This document shows positions 25,732-33,835 of a DNA stretch of 47,405 bases, piece after piece (position 1 is the first letter of the stretch; each line of letters opens with the position of its first letter). A program made the translations under genes and the position numbers. The notes under the pieces were generated by a model. That model did no database searches. It was not told the origin of the DNA and saw nothing but the letters and a program-made list of their open reading frames with translations. The stretch lies in contig JAUHJS010000006.1 in assembly GCA_030412945.1 (NCBI GenBank), forward strand, positions 237,587 to 284,991, in the 5' to 3' direction. Origin of the DNA: Shiella aurantiaca (GTDB lineage: Bacteria > Bacteroidota > Bacteroidia > Cytophagales > Cyclobacteriaceae).

Positions 25732-28700
25732 TCAGGTGTTGAGCTGAGTCAGATACTTCTGTATCTGTTCGATAAAATACGGGCGCTGCAAGGCTAGCCA
25801 ACGGCTATGAAATTTGGCCAGTGGCCAGCCTTTTTGCTGTAAAGTGTGGGGTAGATAAGCGTGGGTTTCTTTGATATTTCCCGACTGGTAGTAATATTCG
25901 TCATCGCTCAACAAAGCACCAAGGTATTCATTTTCCCTCATCAAGGTAAGGTCAGCAATGGGCAACCAAGCACTGGCTTCCATGTTGGGGACAAGCTGAG
26001 GTACAATCTCCTTGATTTTGGCATATAAACTTTGGCTGTTTTCCTTTATTCCTTGCACCACAAAAGCCCGCTGAGCTGTTTGCTCATACACAAAGCGCAG
26101 GTATTCCCTGAGTAATTTAGGTCCGGCATGTTTGCTGTCGTCTACACGTAGCTCATGCGGCACTATACTGGCCACCACATGGCCTTGCTGACGTGCCCGC
26201 GAAATGGCCACATTCAGTCGATTTTCCCCGCCACTACCATTCAGGCTACCAAACTGCATAGAGAACTTTCCTTTTTTGTCAGGGGCATAAGCAATGGAAA
26301 ATAAAATAATATCGCGCTCATCGCCTTGCACATTTTCAATATTCTTTACAAAAAGTGGTTCGGAAGGATGTGCTGGTCGCCAGGCTTCTGCTTCAAGCAA
26401 ATCCTCAATCGCATCGCGCTGGGCTTGGTTAAAGGTAACTATCCCCATACTATACTGCGGAAACTGTGCATGCAAGCGCTTCGCCAATTGCACCACATAG
26501 TGAGCTTCTTCGGCATTGGCATTCTTCTCCCAAATACCTTCCACTTTGTGATAATGCAAAGCCGAATGGGGCTGATTCACTGCTGACCTTTCGGGAAGGC
26601 ATCGCAGGGAATCTTGATAGAAATAGGTGTTCGAGAAAGCAATAAGTTCAGGGTGCGCACTGCGGTAGTGGGACTGTAAAGAGAAGGAATCCCAATGAAA
26701 AGAAGCCAAATCTAAGAGCGAATCTACCTCCAAATGTACCTCTTCTGTATCTTCCTCCCAGCGCAATTGATACAAATCCGTAGGGGGTAATTGCTTGGAA
26801 TCTCCCGCAATCACCACTTGCTTTCCTCGCACAATGGCCGGAATCCCTTTTTCGGCATAGCATTGACTGGCCTCATCAAAAATCACCAAGTCGAACATAT
26901 CGCGTAAAGGGAAAATGGCCGAAACCGTCTCGGGCGAGGCAAGCCAGCAAGGCAATAAGTCGAACACCTCATGGTCGAAGGTGTCTACCAGTTTTCGTAT
27001 AGGCCAGATTTTTCTTTTTTTAGTGGCCTGATGGCTCAATTCTTTATACGTAACCCGGTTTTTTAGTCGATTATGCTCTACCGATTGGTAGGTTCTTTCG
27101 CGAAGGCGCATCATCAAGATATCGAGACTCATTTTGGACTTTTCCTCTATCAGTTCACCCAATTCTTGTTCCTCCAAAGCAAAAACCGAGGATGACACCG
27201 AACGTAAAATCGGATATTTGTTTTCGATATGCTGAATCCAAGCCAGGTAAATACTCTGCTCAAAGCAGGCTTCTTTGGACACCTTTCCCTGATACTCTTC
27301 CAGCTGGCTAAGTACTTCTTGTGCAAAATCGGGCAAGTCTTCCCAAAGGGAATCTAGGGCCACCATGTCATCATAGTAAGGCTCAAGCGTTTGCACATAG
27401 GCTTCTTGCCCGTCTTGAAGAATGCCTTCTATCTGCGCTTCACTAAGCCAACGCGACCACTCAGCCGAACGCGCGCGGAATGTTTGAACCTTACTTGCCC
27501 AATCGGCCATCCATTGACGCCAGTCAGAAAAAGACAGTGCCCATTTATCAAGATAAAACTGACTCTTAGGCAAAGATTCAAAAACCTCCAAGGCTTGCAA
27601 CGCCTCGGCCTGTAAATCAAACCAAGCTTCTACCTGTTTTCTTTCTTGCAAACTAGGAAGCCCCAATACCCATTGCTTTTCTTTCAAACCGGAAAGGAGA
27701 TGCTCGGCATTCAGGCGATTATCTACCATGCGCATCAGGTGCTTGATATCGGCCTTGCTTGCTCCCAAGCTATTGGCCAGCAAAGCACGCTTGACAAAAA
27801 TTCTGTTTTTGGAGAATAGCTTCCACGCGGTATAGTGCAGGTAACTTTTGGTATTGGCCAGCACGTCTTGCAGGGCAATTTGCAGCCGACCAATTTCCTC
27901 GGTACTGGTGCTCAGTTCTAAGCCTTCCTCCTCGTAGCATTGCATCAGGCGCGATTTAAGCACATCTAGTCCCAAAGTGGTGGGACGAGAACCAAGAGGA
28001 AGCTTAGCCCAATGCGCCATAAGAGCAAAAGATTGCTGATTTACCTTGGCAATACCCTCTTGAAAAAGAGTAAGTTGCTTGCCCCATTGATTCACCAAAC
28101 TCCACGATATTTCCGCTCCCATCTGCTTTTTGAAATCGGGAAAAACCGAGCCTACCTCTTGGATGGCAACCTTGATTTGCTGTAAGCCATCCGACTCGTG
28201 CGTATGAAAAGAATGTCTATCCCCCCAAGTGGCTTGAGCAGGTTTGATGCTTTCCTTAAGTAAAAAATACCGCTTGATTACCCGTTTGAAATCCTGAATT
28301 TCGGATATAGGGAAATGCGCATACACATGCTTGAGCGCCAGTTCGGCTTTCTCGGGTATGAGTTGTAGGTATAGTTCTTTAATAGATATGCCCGCTTCGG
28401 TGGTGTCGAACAGGGCATTTTTATATTCCTGAAAGTGCTGTACCAGCTGAGCAATTCTCCGGCTAGTTTGGATAAACTTTCGCTCCAATTGGATAGTATC
28501 TAATCCATTGTTGAGGTATTGGTATTCCTCCAAGCGCTGAATTTGCTTTTCGATTTTTTGATACAGTCCTCGCCTATCGTCACTGAAATCGTGCACTAAA
28601 GCCATGAAAGCATCGAGGCCGGCTTGCTTCATCCGATCATACAGTACGTCCAATGCCGCCCGTTTTTGGCTCACCACCAATACCCGCTTACCTCGTGCCG

Positions 28701-29706
28701 CAAAATCGGCAATGAGGTTGCCAATGAGCTGGGTTTTTCCCGTGCCCGGAGGGCCTTGCACCACTAGCGATTTCCCCGACTTCACCGCCAAAAGTGCATT
28801 CTCCTGCGTGGCATCGAGCGCAAAAGGCGTATAGGTGTATTCTTCCTCCACCTTACGCAAATAGCTAAGGCTATTGGTTCCCTCTTCGGTGGTCGAAAAA
28901 GGGTTTTTAGAGGAAAAAAAATCTTCGATTGATTGCTGGGGGTAGTTCTCCACCAAGTGCTCGTAATCGGGATAGAGGTAGGAACCCGCTTGCGGGAAAA
29001 TGCCCAAAACCGCTTCGGGGTACAGCTTGAGCATACCCGCTTTTTCGCTTGCTTCTAGTTCTTGCTTGGTAAAAGTCTGAAAACTTCGGAGCTCATCCAG
29101 AAATATATCTTGATTAAAGTGAAGGGAAATACCGGAATTTTTCAGCCATTGGTATAACTGTGTACGAAAAGTGGTGCTGTCGCTTGGGTAATCTTCCAAA
29201 CTAGCCTCCAGTACCTCAGGTTTAAGAGTGGTATGGTTAAAAAAGGAATACGCTAACAGAAACGAAGGATTGATAAAACCACTCTCTCCTTCTCTCAAAC
29301 TCAGTTGCCAGGTGTTTCCTTGAATTTCCAAATGCACAGGAAAAAAACAAAAAGGAGCCCGAACGACTGTTCCGTCCTGCATTTGTCCGCGTATGAATGG
29401 CCAAGCCACATATAAATCATCGGTACCGCGTTCGTCTTTAATAAACCGCACCGAACGCTGAAGCGCTCGCAGCTGCTTGCTCAAGGTATTGCCCGAGGCG
29501 CTGGTATCATCAACCACAGGACAAACCGCCTGCTTCTTTTGAGCAATAAGCGATTCTATTATGGAGAAGCTAGGCTTATCATTGGCAAAATCAAAAGCGT
29601 GCAGGTCAACAAACCAAGCATTGCCCGCTTTAAGCAGCTGCAAGGACCGATTGCTGGCGCTGAGGTTGGTGAGCCGTTTCTGAAAAGCCTTAAAAAATGT
29701 TGACAT
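25732..29706 (-). CDS. DUF4011-type superfamily 1 helicase with C-terminal nuclease-like tail
   Basis: 1324 residues from the ATG at 29706; a TTG at 29742 would add 12 residues without family character. The N-terminus (FQKRLTNLSASNRSLQLLKAG) is DUF4011-like. Helicase motifs: Walker A VVQGPPGTGKTQLIGNL (about 315-331), a long helical insertion (about 360-930), Walker B DLVIFDEASQCYAEKG, motif III VVIAGDSKQLPPTDLY, IENVQGDERDIILFS and motif VI GGENRLNVAISRARQQ. The last ~70 residues (LLSDDEYYY, then LQQKGWPLAKFHSRWL) resemble the end of a Vsr/MTES_1575-type restriction-like fold, but the usual E-x-K region is not obvious. Close in architecture to UPF1/Dna2-like helicases linked to DNA repair or phage defence; no partner gene is adjacent. 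Function unproven. Confidence 0.82.
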   Translation of the reverse strand: MSTFFKAFQKRLTNLSASNRSLQLLKAGNAWFVDLHAFDFANDKPSFSIIESLIAQKKQAVCPVVDDTSASGNTLSKQLRALQRSVRFIKDERGTDDLYVAWPFIRGQMQDGTVVRAPFCFFPVHLEIQGNTWQLSLREGESGFINPSFLLAYSFFNHTTLKPEVLEASLEDYPSDSTTFRTQLYQWLKNSGISLHFNQDIFLDELRSFQTFTKQELEASEKAGMLKLYPEAVLGIFPQAGSYLYPDYEHLVENYPQQSIEDFFSSKNPFSTTEEGTNSLSYLRKVEEEYTYTPFALDATQENALLAVKSGKSLVVQGPPGTGKTQLIGNLIADFAARGKRVLVVSQKRAALDVLYDRMKQAGLDAFMALVHDFSDDRRGLYQKIEKQIQRLEEYQYLNNGLDTIQLERKFIQTSRRIAQLVQHFQEYKNALFDTTEAGISIKELYLQLIPEKAELALKHVYAHFPISEIQDFKRVIKRYFLLKESIKPAQATWGDRHSFHTHESDGLQQIKVAIQEVGSVFPDFKKQMGAEISWSLVNQWGKQLTLFQEGIAKVNQQSFALMAHWAKLPLGSRPTTLGLDVLKSRLMQCYEEEGLELSTSTEEIGRLQIALQDVLANTKSYLHYTAWKLFSKNRIFVKRALLANSLGASKADIKHLMRMVDNRLNAEHLLSGLKEKQWVLGLPSLQERKQVEAWFDLQAEALQALEVFESLPKSQFYLDKWALSFSDWRQWMADWASKVQTFRARSAEWSRWLSEAQIEGILQDGQEAYVQTLEPYYDDMVALDSLWEDLPDFAQEVLSQLEEYQGKVSKEACFEQSIYLAWIQHIENKYPILRSVSSSVFALEEQELGELIEEKSKMSLDILMMRLRERTYQSVEHNRLKNRVTYKELSHQATKKRKIWPIRKLVDTFDHEVFDLLPCWLASPETVSAIFPLRDMFDLVIFDEASQCYAEKGIPAIVRGKQVVIAGDSKQLPPTDLYQLRWEEDTEEVHLEVDSLLDLASFHWDSFSLQSHYRSAHPELIAFSNTYFYQDSLRCLPERSAVNQPHSALHYHKVEGIWEKNANAEEAHYVVQLAKRLHAQFPQYSMGIVTFNQAQRDAIEDLLEAEAWRPAHPSEPLFVKNIENVQGDERDIILFSIAYAPDKKGKFSMQFGSLNGSGGENRLNVAISRARQQGHVVASIVPHELRVDDSKHAGPKLLREYLRFVYEQTAQRAFVVQGIKENSQSLYAKIKEIVPQLVPNMEASAWLPIADLTLMRENEYLGALLSDDEYYYQSGNIKETHAYLPHTLQQKGWPLAKFHSRWLALQRPYFIEQIQKYLTQLNT

Positions 29707-30043
29707 GCCGGATGTGCTTGTATCAATCGGAAAAATACACAATACTGAAATCTCAGAGTAGATTTATTTCATCTATATATAAGTTCCGCACAGAGAGAAG
29801 GATATTGGAAAAACAATAAATATTTTGTAACCTCACAGAGAAAATGCGCCAAGTTAGCCCCAATCCTACGCATTTACCTCCATTTATTACATCCTCCGTA
29901 TTTTTACTGTCCTATATTTTATTGCACTTTGCTAATAAAATAATCTTGTTAAAGGAATTATTTGCAACCTATGTATTTTTTTATGTAAAAAATATTACAT
30001 TTAATGTAGCAAGTAATTTTTACGACAAAACCCCGCTGCTCGT
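29707..30043. other. AT-rich divergent intergenic region
   Basis: This 337-bp gap lies between the helicase and the helical-repeat protein, which are transcribed away from each other. It is AT-rich. The only symmetry I see is ATGTAA (29983-29988) and TTACAT (29995-30000), a 6-bp inverted repeat about 44 bp upstream of the plus-strand start, which could be an operator or a chance hairpin. No RNA gene was recognised. Confidence 0.4.
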
Positions 30044-31486
30044 ATGGCAAAGCTGAAAAATATTATCAGACAACTTACCGAGGAAGATTATCAGGCCATT
30101 TACAACTCCCTCATTGAAAGCAATGCGGAAAAATCGGCATATCTCCTAAAAAGTATGCGCGAGAAGCACCTGTCGGACAACAAGGTGATGGAAGAACTAG
30201 AGGTAAACACCAATGCCTACTACACCCTGCGTTCGCGGCTCAATCAAAAAATTGAGGAATACCTGCTCCAGCAAATGGAGAACCCGCGCACCGATATCTT
30301 GAAGAAGGTGGCCAATATCAATGAAATTATCTTTACCAAAAAGAAAGCCATTGCAGTAGCCACGCTCAAAAAGCTCGAAAAAGAATTACTTGACTACGAC
30401 TTGTCCAATGAACTTACCATTGTATACAAGTATCTCAAGAAGCTAAACATCAACGCGCCCGATTACTTCACTTACTCACAGCTGTACAACAAGCATATAG
30501 CCTATATGCTGGCCGTGGATAAGGCGGAAGATTTATTGGCAGAGTATTTCAAAAAATACGGACAATACAGCCTCACGGGCGAGGAGAGGGAAAAGCTAGA
30601 ACTCACGCTCCTCCACAAAGAAATGAACAATGTGTGCCGCTTATACGAGTCGCACCGACTGTATGTGTACCAGAGCTGCCTGGGCATTTTTCACCGTTTG
30701 TTTGTAGAGCCCGATGACGCCACCAATACCGAGCTGGATGCCGTAGAGGATATATTGGATAATGTAGATAAGATTTTTGCCCAATACACGCTTGACTCCA
30801 TTTACTATCACCTGAAACTGGTGTTTGAATTCCTGCGCTTGGAGTATTACAACTACTACAAAGTATATCGCAAAGCGGAAAAGTATTTTGAAGAAGTGAA
30901 TGAATCCGCTTCTATCTTGCTCTCTAATTTCAGCCTATATACCTATCCGGCTCAGTTTTTAATTACCAAAATTGAGCGCCATAGCCGGATGGAAAACTCG
31001 GCTGAAATGTATGAGGAGAATATTGGCCTCTTCCATGATTTTGATGTGGACACGGCCGATACGCCTAAGTACATTAGCTATGTGGTGTACCGTGCGCTAG
31101 GTTGCTACTATGCCGAAAAGTATGATGAGGCCGCCCGCTGGATCAACAACCTTCTCAATGAGGTGAGTTTGAAAAAGTACCCGCAAGCACAGCTGGAAAT
31201 CAAAGTATTACTTGCTTTGCAGTATTGCCTAATGAGTGACTATGAACTCTTCAATCAGCTCATCAATAGCATACAGCGCCAAATCCGCGTAATGGGCAAA
31301 GACCAATGCGCACACATCATCATCTTCACCAAGATTCTTAAAGTGTCTATTAGTGACCTTAAGAAGAATAAGGCGCCTAAAATCCGCTCACTGATTGATA
31401 AATTTAACCGGATTCAGAAGGTATCTTTTGCTCCTACCATGCTTATTAAAACAGACGACAAGTTTATTGCAAAGCTAAGTCACTGA
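30044..31486 (+). CDS. Unrecognised helical-repeat protein
   Basis: 480 residues, no family that I can name. It is soluble, without signal peptide or membrane span, and almost entirely alpha-helical by composition, rich in Lys, Glu, Leu and Tyr. The N-terminal segment (EEDYQAIYNSLIESNAEKSAYLLKSMREK, then NKVMEELEVNTNAYYTLRSRL) looks like a small helical bundle; the rest has TPR-like spacing of helices (YVVYRALGCYYAEKYDEAARWINNLL near 345-370). Similar orphan TPR-like cytosolic proteins are common in Bacteroidota. The upstream region is AT-rich; a stand-alone receiver protein lies convergently downstream. Confidence 0.75.
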   Translation: MAKLKNIIRQLTEEDYQAIYNSLIESNAEKSAYLLKSMREKHLSDNKVMEELEVNTNAYYTLRSRLNQKIEEYLLQQMENPRTDILKKVANINEIIFTKKKAIAVATLKKLEKELLDYDLSNELTIVYKYLKKLNINAPDYFTYSQLYNKHIAYMLAVDKAEDLLAEYFKKYGQYSLTGEEREKLELTLLHKEMNNVCRLYESHRLYVYQSCLGIFHRLFVEPDDATNTELDAVEDILDNVDKIFAQYTLDSIYYHLKLVFEFLRLEYYNYYKVYRKAEKYFEEVNESASILLSNFSLYTYPAQFLITKIERHSRMENSAEMYEENIGLFHDFDVDTADTPKYISYVVYRALGCYYAEKYDEAARWINNLLNEVSLKKYPQAQLEIKVLLALQYCLMSDYELFNQLINSIQRQIRVMGKDQCAHIIIFTKILKVSISDLKKNKAPKIRSLIDKFNRIQKVSFAPTMLIKTDDKFIAKLSH

Positions 31487-31578
31487 TCTACAAACCCTTA
31501 AAAATACCGCGCCTCTAAATACCCGATTTTAGGTATTGTACAAGGCTCTTACTGCGCGTAAATTAGCAAAGAAGCTAA

Positions 31579-31638
31579 ATGAACATTATGAGAAGAGAGG
31601 TTGGCCGTGAAGGGTTGCCTCTCTTTTTTTGCCTGTAA
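31579..31638 (+). other. Possible 19-codon leader-like ORF overlapping a terminator
   Basis: A short frame begins ATGAACATTATGAGAAG and encodes MNIMRREVGREGLPLFFCL. Its 3' half is the stem and T-run of the terminator at 31593-31632. It may be chance, but it lies in a conserved-looking island between two genes. See the small-RNA observation. Confidence 0.15.
31593..31632 (+). terminator. Rho-independent terminator downstream of the helical-repeat gene
   Basis: AAGAGAGG (31593-31600) pairs with CCTCTCTT (31618-31625), with a partly paired 17-nt loop, followed by a run of T. It lies 107 bp after the stop codon, unusually far, which leaves room for a separate small transcript. Confidence 0.75.
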
Positions 31639-31642
31639 AACA

Positions 31643-31674
31643 AAAAAGCACTACTGTATACAGGAGTGCTTTTT
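31643..31674. terminator. Bidirectional terminator, mainly for the receiver gene
   Basis: AAAAAGCACT (31643-31652) and AGTGCTTTTT (31665-31674) form a 10-bp stem with a 12-nt loop and A/T tracts on both sides. It lies 22 bp beyond the stop codon of the minus-strand receiver gene. Confidence 0.75.
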
Positions 31675-31695
31675 ATTTTGAATACTCTATTCTGG

Positions 31696-32106
31696 CTATA
31701 AGTTTAGCTTTTGCAAATTTTCTTGCGACAATGGCTTATTGATATACTTTTTCACGTAAGTATATTTCTTGGATTTGTTCACATCCTGAGGGTTGATAGA
31801 GCTGGTAAGCATCACTACTTTGCAGCGCTCTTTGGTAGCCTCTTTCAGTTTATCAAACTCATCCAAAAACTGAAAACCATCCATCAAAGGCATATCAATA
31901 TCCAAGAAGATGATTTCAGGAAGAACATTGTCGGCCATTGTGCCCACCTTCTCCAAGTTCTTTAGGAATTCGATAGCACTTTTAGCTCCTGTATGAGTAT
32001 AAATATGTTCAGCAATATCTGCGGCTTCAATCATTTTTTGATTAATAAGATTATCAATCTCATTATCGTCTATTAGCATTACTGCGAAAAATTTTTCCTT
32101 ACCCAT
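31696..32106 (-). CDS. Stand-alone response regulator (receiver domain only)
   Basis: 136 residues. The acidic pocket is MLIDDNEIDN, the phospho-acceptor Asp is in EIIFLDIDMPLMDGFQFL (about 68), the switch Thr/Ser is in VVMLTSSINPQD and the conserved Lys is in KKYINKPLS. There is no output domain. Bacteroidota have many such single-domain regulators of the Rcp1/CheY-like group, which act in phosphorelays or by protein contact. No histidine kinase is adjacent; the kinase at 12994 also lacks a partner, but they are 16 kb apart and any link is speculation. Confidence 0.9.
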   Translation of the reverse strand: MGKEKFFAVMLIDDNEIDNLINQKMIEAADIAEHIYTHTGAKSAIEFLKNLEKVGTMADNVLPEIIFLDIDMPLMDGFQFLDEFDKLKEATKERCKVVMLTSSINPQDVNKSKKYTYVKKYINKPLSQENLQKLNL

Positions 32107-32169
32107 ATAAGAGTTGTTAAAATACGTTTATTGCAGTCCAATTTAAGACTATGCCTTGAATCAGCCAAA

Positions 32170-33720
32170 TTATAAATCGAATTTTATGCCTTGAGCCAAG
32201 GGAAGATTTGTTCCGAAATTTAAGGTATTGGTTTGTCTGCGCATATATACTTTCCATGCATCAGAACCCGACTCTCGTCCACCACCGGTTTCTTTCTCTC
32301 CACCAAATGCACCACCAATTTCAGCTCCCGAGGTACCAATGTTCACGTTGGCAATCCCACAGTCAGAGCCTGCATGCGATAAGAACAACTCACTTTCACG
32401 CAAATTCTGGGTCATAATGGCCGAACTTAAGCCTTGAGGCACACCATTTTGCAAGGCGATAGCCTCCTCTATGGTTTTGTATTTCATGAGATACAAAATA
32501 GGCGCGAAGGTTTCGTGTTGCACGATTTCATATGAATTATCGGCTTCAAACACCGCTGGTTTCACATAACAGCCCGACTCGTATCCGGCACCGCTCAATA
32601 CACCACCTTCAACCACTACTTTGCCACCTTCTTTCTTCACTTTTTCGATAGCTCCCAAGTAGCTGTTTACAGCATCTTTATCAATCAATGGACCTACGTG
32701 ATTCTTCTCATCCAAAGGATTACCGATTTTAAGCTGACCATAGGCGTGGGCCAATTTGTTTTTGAACGATTCGTACACGGTTTCATGAATAATCAATCTA
32801 CGTGTAGTCGTACAACGCTGTCCAGCAGTACCTACCGCACCAAACACCGCACCTACCAAAGACATATCCAAATCGGCATGCTGACTGATGATGATGGCAT
32901 TGTTTCCACCCAACTCCAACAAAGCGCGACCCAAGCGGGCACCCACAGCCTGACCAACCGCCTTACCCATGCGGGTAGAACCAGTAGCCGACACCAATGG
33001 AACGCGTCCATCGTTTGACATGAGCTGACCAATCTTAGCATCGCCAATTACCAAACCACTCACACCTTCCGGTACATTGTTTTTAGCAAAAACACGTGCG
33101 GCAATATGCTGACAAGCAATAGCGGTGATAGGAGTTTTTTCTGAAGGTTTCCAGATACACACATCACCACACACCCATGCCAACATGCTATTCCATGACC
33201 ATACGGCCACCGGGAAATTGAAGGCCGAGATTATACCTACGATACCTAGCGGATGGTATTGCTCGTACATGCGGTGCTGAGCACGCTCCGAATGCATGGT
33301 GAGTCCATACAGCTGACGCGAAAGGCCCACGGCAAAATCGCAGATATCAATCATTTCTTGCACCTCGCCCAAGCCTTCTTGGTATGATTTCCCCATTTCA
33401 TACGAAACAAGCTTACCCAATTCAGCTTTGTACTTGCGAAGTTCATCACCAATCTGGCGGACCACTTCTCCTCTTTTGGGAGCGGGAACCAAGCGCCAGG
33501 TAGTAAATGCTTCTTGTGCTTTTTTTACCACGGCTTCATAGTCGGCTGCTTGTGCGGCCACTACCTTGCCTACGATATCGTTATCTACAGGAGAAACCGA
33601 AACGATTTCCTCTCCTTTAGTAGTAAGCCACTGTACGCCTGTACTGGCTCCTTTATTTATATCTTCTACACCCAAAGCCTTTAAGGCCTCTGCTATTCCG
33701 TATTGTTGTTTGATTGTCAT
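32170..33720 (-). CDS. Aldehyde dehydrogenase, ALDH7 type (aminoadipate-semialdehyde dehydrogenase-like)
   Basis: 516 residues, the usual length of ALDH7/antiquitin proteins. Visible are the cofactor-binding AFNFPVAVWSWNSMLAWVCGDVCIWKPSEKTP (about 165-200), GSTRMGKAVGQ, the general-base Glu in ALLELGGNNAII (about 267), the catalytic Cys in GTAGQRCTTTRRL (about 301), and the C-terminal NVNIGTSGAEIGGAFGGEKETGGGRESGSD that marks the ALDH7 group. It probably oxidises alpha-aminoadipate semialdehyde to aminoadipate in lysine breakdown with NAD+; related aldehydes are possible. An exact TAnnTTTG element lies 18 bp upstream of the ATG. The gene is monocistronic. Confidence 0.9.
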   Translation of the reverse strand: MTIKQQYGIAEALKALGVEDINKGASTGVQWLTTKGEEIVSVSPVDNDIVGKVVAAQAADYEAVVKKAQEAFTTWRLVPAPKRGEVVRQIGDELRKYKAELGKLVSYEMGKSYQEGLGEVQEMIDICDFAVGLSRQLYGLTMHSERAQHRMYEQYHPLGIVGIISAFNFPVAVWSWNSMLAWVCGDVCIWKPSEKTPITAIACQHIAARVFAKNNVPEGVSGLVIGDAKIGQLMSNDGRVPLVSATGSTRMGKAVGQAVGARLGRALLELGGNNAIIISQHADLDMSLVGAVFGAVGTAGQRCTTTRRLIIHETVYESFKNKLAHAYGQLKIGNPLDEKNHVGPLIDKDAVNSYLGAIEKVKKEGGKVVVEGGVLSGAGYESGCYVKPAVFEADNSYEIVQHETFAPILYLMKYKTIEEAIALQNGVPQGLSSAIMTQNLRESELFLSHAGSDCGIANVNIGTSGAEIGGAFGGEKETGGGRESGSDAWKVYMRRQTNTLNFGTNLPLAQGIKFDL

Positions 33721-33737
33721 GCGATTGTAAATTTTGG

Positions 33738-33745
33738 CAAAGGTA
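33738..33745 (-). promoter_or_regulatory. -7 promoter element of the aldehyde dehydrogenase gene
   Basis: The minus strand reads TACCTTTG then C, identical to the purD element and an exact match to TAnnTTTG, 18 bp before the start codon. Confidence 0.5.
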
Positions 33746-33791
33746 GGAAAAAGGATAGTCTTAGACTAGGATAAGTACATTATAAAACGCA

Positions 33792-33815
33792 AAACGCCAC
33801 ATTTCTGTGGCGTTT
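33792..33815 (-). terminator. Rho-independent terminator of the HtrA gene
   Basis: AAACGCCACA (33792-33801) and TGTGGCGTTT (33806-33815) form a perfect 10-bp stem with a TTTC tetraloop. On the minus strand the stem is followed by TTTTGCGTTTTATA. It lies 21 bp past the protease stop codon. Confidence 0.8.
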
Positions 33816-33835
33816 CAAACGTATGCGGAATTCTT

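Noticed and set aside
29844-30056. 70-codon frame ahead of the helical-repeat gene
   Set aside because: AT-rich non-coding sequence; the product is low-complexity hydrophobic and overlaps the true start by 13 bp with no ribosome-site support.
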